A stretch of 25,169 bases of DNA from Candidatus Omnitrophota bacterium (GTDB lineage: Bacteria > Omnitrophota > Gorgyraeia > Gygaellales > Profunditerraquicolaceae): the NCBI GenBank assembly GCA_903882345.1, contig CAIRWO010000161.1, positions 1 to 25,169 on the forward strand, written 5' to 3'. Both the position numbers and the translations under genes were made by a program. Positions 23,498 to 25,169 of the stretch are shown in pieces. Within the stretch, counting starts at the first letter, position 1. Each line of letters starts with the position of its first letter. Under the pieces are notes generated by a model, which saw nothing but the letters and a program-made list of their open reading frames with translations, was not told the origin of the DNA and made no database searches.

Positions 23498-24439
23498 ATG
23501 AAAGCAAAACTTTCTATTAATATCGGTAAGCTTAAACTGAAAAACCCGGTAATGGCTGCTTCGGGAACCTTCGGCTACGCCGAAGAATTTTCCGGTTTTA
23601 TGGATTTAAAAAAACTTGGGGCAGTAGTATCGAAAACGATTACCTTAAGACCGCGGCAGGGAAATCCTCCTCCGCGCACCTGCGAAACGCCGGCCGGAAT
23701 GCTTAATTCTATTGGCCTGGAAAATCCGGGGTTGGATGCGTTTATCAACTGCAAGCTGCCGGTTTTAGTCAAGACGGGCGTGCCGGTAATCGTCAGTATT
23801 GCTTCTGAATCCGGCTGGCCTGAATTTGTAGAATTAGCCGGCTGCCTTGATAAGCTAAAAGAGGTTGCCGCGATAGAAATTAATATATCCTGTCCGAATA
23901 TTAGAAGCACAAAGCACAAAGCACAAAGCGTAAAATTAATTTCACAAGATCCTAAAGCCACCTATGAAGTCGTTAAGGCCGTTCGCAGAGCCACTGCGAA
24001 AACCTTGATTACCAAGCTTTCACCGAATGTGACTGATATTACGGAGATGGCCATGGCCGCAGAACGCGCGGGCAGCGACGCGGTCAGCCTGATAAATACC
24101 GTTACCGGGATGAGCGTTGATGTAGCCACGCGCCAGCCCAAGATCGCCTGTGTTACCGGAGGCTTAAGCGGCCCGGCAATCCGGCCAATTGCCGTAAGAA
24201 TGGTCTGGGAGGTTTACCGGAAAATCAAAATTCCCATTATTGGGATGGGCGGGATCATGGATACGGCAAGCGCCTTGGAATTTTTTATGGCTGGCGCAAG
24301 CGCAATAAGCATCGGCACGGCGAACTTTATTAATCCAAGAGCAGCCGCGGAAATAATCACTGGCCTGGAACGGTTTTTGATAAAAAATAAAATAAAGGAT
24401 ATTAGACAGCTTATCGGGAGCGTAAAGAGTGAAAACTGA
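23498..24439 (+). CDS. pyrD: Dihydroorotate dehydrogenase, class 1B catalytic subunit
   Basis: PyrD (PyrDB) oxidises dihydroorotate to orotate using FMN and, with PyrK, NAD+. The catalytic Cys is Cys132 in NISCPN, the class 1 position; KLSPNVTD and the FMN-phosphate segment GMGGIMD are present. The adjacent pyrK supports class 1B. Length is 313. A TTG at 23486 is in frame but falls within pyrK, so the ATG at 23498, two bases past the pyrK stop, is preferred. The loop right after SCPN is unusual: instead of the family's glycine-rich GGxxFGxDP-type segment it has a longer Lys-containing stretch, RSTKHKAQSVKLISQ, partly encoded by a heptamer repeat. Whether activity is affected is unknown. It overlaps pyrF by 11 bases. 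Confidence 0.96.
   Translation: MKAKLSINIGKLKLKNPVMAASGTFGYAEEFSGFMDLKKLGAVVSKTITLRPRQGNPPPRTCETPAGMLNSIGLENPGLDAFINCKLPVLVKTGVPVIVSIASESGWPEFVELAGCLDKLKEVAAIEINISCPNIRSTKHKAQSVKLISQDPKATYEVVKAVRRATAKTLITKLSPNVTDITEMAMAAERAGSDAVSLINTVTGMSVDVATRQPKIACVTGGLSGPAIRPIAVRMVWEVYRKIKIPIIGMGGIMDTASALEFFMAGASAISIGTANFINPRAAAEIITGLERFLIKNKIKDIRQLIGSVKSEN
23905..23930. repeat. AAGCACA heptamer repeat inside pyrD
   Basis: Three perfect tandem units of AAGCACA (23905-23925) and a partial fourth (AAGCG) sit directly after the codons for the catalytic SCPN motif. Twenty-one bases equal seven codons, so the frame is kept. Confidence 0.9.
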
Positions 24440-25100
24440 AATTATTTTAGCCCTAGATGTAGATACGCCGGCAAAGGCCAAGCGATTTGTGCATAAACTT
24501 TATCCTAAGATAAAGATATTTAAAGTGGGTTCCCAGCTTTTTTCTGCTGCAGGTCCGGCTATGGTTAAATTTATAAACCGGAAAGGCGGAAGTGTTTTTC
24601 TGGATTTGAAATTTTTTGATATCCCGAATACGGTTGCCAATGCCGTGCGTCAGGCAACGCGGCTTAAGGTAAAAATGCTCACTCTGCATATATCCGGCGG
24701 AGAGGCGATGCTAAGGCTAGCCGCGGAGGCGGCAAAGAAACAAGCGTCCGCGCTCGGCGTTAAAAAACCACTCCTGCTGGGAGTAACGGTCTTAACCAGC
24801 CAAGAGGCTAAACCGGAAACCGTGTTGAAAATGGCAAGGGCCGGTTTAGCCTGCGGCTTAGACGGGATAGTCTGTTCTGTAAGAGAGGCGGCGTATTTAA
24901 GGCAGAGGATTAAAAAGAAGTTTTATATTGTGACTCCCGGCATTCGGCCGAAGAATGCAGCCGTGGATGACCAAAAAAGAACCGCAACTGCCTTTGAGGC
25001 AATTACTGCCGGAGCAAATTTTATTGTGGTAGGCAGGCCTATCTTGGGAGCAAAGGATCCTCTGAAAGCTGTTGAGGAGTTAATTTATAAGAAGCCGTAG
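24429..25100 (+). CDS. pyrF: Orotidine 5'-phosphate decarboxylase
   Basis: PyrF removes CO2 from OMP to give UMP, the last step of the pathway. The active-site array DLKFFDIPNT (59-68) holds the Asp-Lys-Asp residues of the family (Asp59, Lys61, Asp64), and TPGIRP near the C-terminus is the phosphate-binding motif. At 223 residues it is the shorter bacterial type. The start is GTG at 24429, 8 bases after GGGAG and overlapping the pyrD end by 11 bases. pyrE, the enzyme before it in the pathway, is not in the window and may lie elsewhere. A promoter and tRNA follow directly. Confidence 0.97.
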   Translation: MKTEIILALDVDTPAKAKRFVHKLYPKIKIFKVGSQLFSAAGPAMVKFINRKGGSVFLDLKFFDIPNTVANAVRQATRLKVKMLTLHISGGEAMLRLAAEAAKKQASALGVKKPLLLGVTVLTSQEAKPETVLKMARAGLACGLDGIVCSVREAAYLRQRIKKKFYIVTPGIRPKNAAVDDQKRTATAFEAITAGANFIVVGRPILGAKDPLKAVEELIYKKP

Positions 25101-25129
25101 TTGACGGCAAGGCGGATTTTCTTTATAAT
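25101..25129 (+). promoter_or_regulatory. Near-consensus promoter of a tRNA gene
   Basis: TTGACG (25101-25106) and perfect TATAAT (25124-25129) are 17 bases apart, with the -35 box starting right after the pyrF stop codon. The start point would be near 25136, a few bases before the tRNA. Confidence 0.85.
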
Positions 25130-25142
25130 GAACACGCTTAAC

Positions 25143-25169
25143 GGGCGATTAGCTCAGTTGGTTAGAGCG
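25143..25169 (+). tRNA. 5' part of a tRNA, probably tRNA-Ile
   Basis: GGGCGAT is followed by TAGCTCAGTTGGTTAGAGC, the typical acceptor strand and D arm of a tRNA. The window ends before the anticodon. The GGGCGATTAGCTCAG opening is most often tRNA-Ile(GAU), but the identity cannot be proven here. Confidence 0.85.

Overview
This window looks like the start of a bacterial chromosome that was linearised at dnaA. Base 1 is the first base of the dnaA start codon, and every protein and tRNA gene I can support lies on the + strand, as expected for a leading strand running away from an origin. The lineage is most likely Candidatus Omnitrophota (former OP3). That rests on the long multidomain exported protein at 10463-14836, whose opening and closing segments resemble proteins I remember from that phylum; I could not run a search to confirm it.

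Region 1 (1-10363) is a replication and housekeeping block: dnaA, an A+T-rich gap with origin-like features, dnaN, a DUF721/DciA-like helicase-loader gene, gyrB, gyrA, tRNA-Glu(UUC), glmS and rsmI. recF, often found between dnaN and gyrB, is absent. From dnaN onward the genes are so tightly packed that one long transcript is likely, with the tRNA cut out between gyrA and glmS. A short leader in front of glmS can fold in two exclusive ways, one of which covers the ribosome binding site.

Region 2 (10364-14872) is one 1457-residue gene, set apart by a weak terminator and a promoter candidate. The product has a signal peptide, an Omnitrophota-type N-terminal region, a phosphotransferase/kinase-like domain with intact catalytic residues, a domain I do not recognise, a GT4-type glycosyltransferase and a conserved-looking tail. 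The motif SSPV marks three junctions. Enzymes that use cytosolic nucleotides behind a signal peptide make this the most unusual protein here.

Region 3 (14873-25100) is a pyrimidine biosynthesis cluster. A strong promoter leads into a PyrR-type attenuation leader, two palindromes, then pyrR, pyrB and pyrC. An EndoQ-like DNA repair nuclease (own promoter, probably leaderless, C-terminal clamp-binding motif), tRNA-Arg(CCG) and a LOG/SLOG-family gene sit where carA and the first half of carB would be expected. The cluster resumes with the second half of carB alone, then mutM, a membrane methyltransferase gene, pyrK, pyrD and pyrF. Together pyrB, pyrC, pyrK/pyrD and pyrF cover UMP synthesis except for CarA, the CarB N-half and PyrE, which must lie elsewhere. 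Seven-base tandem repeats have expanded inside the carB tail, pyrK and pyrD, in each case adding in-frame, mostly lysine-rich residues.

Region 4 (25101-25169) is a near-consensus promoter followed by the first 27 bases of a tRNA, probably tRNA-Ile. I saw no CRISPR array, insertion sequence, prophage or defence system.
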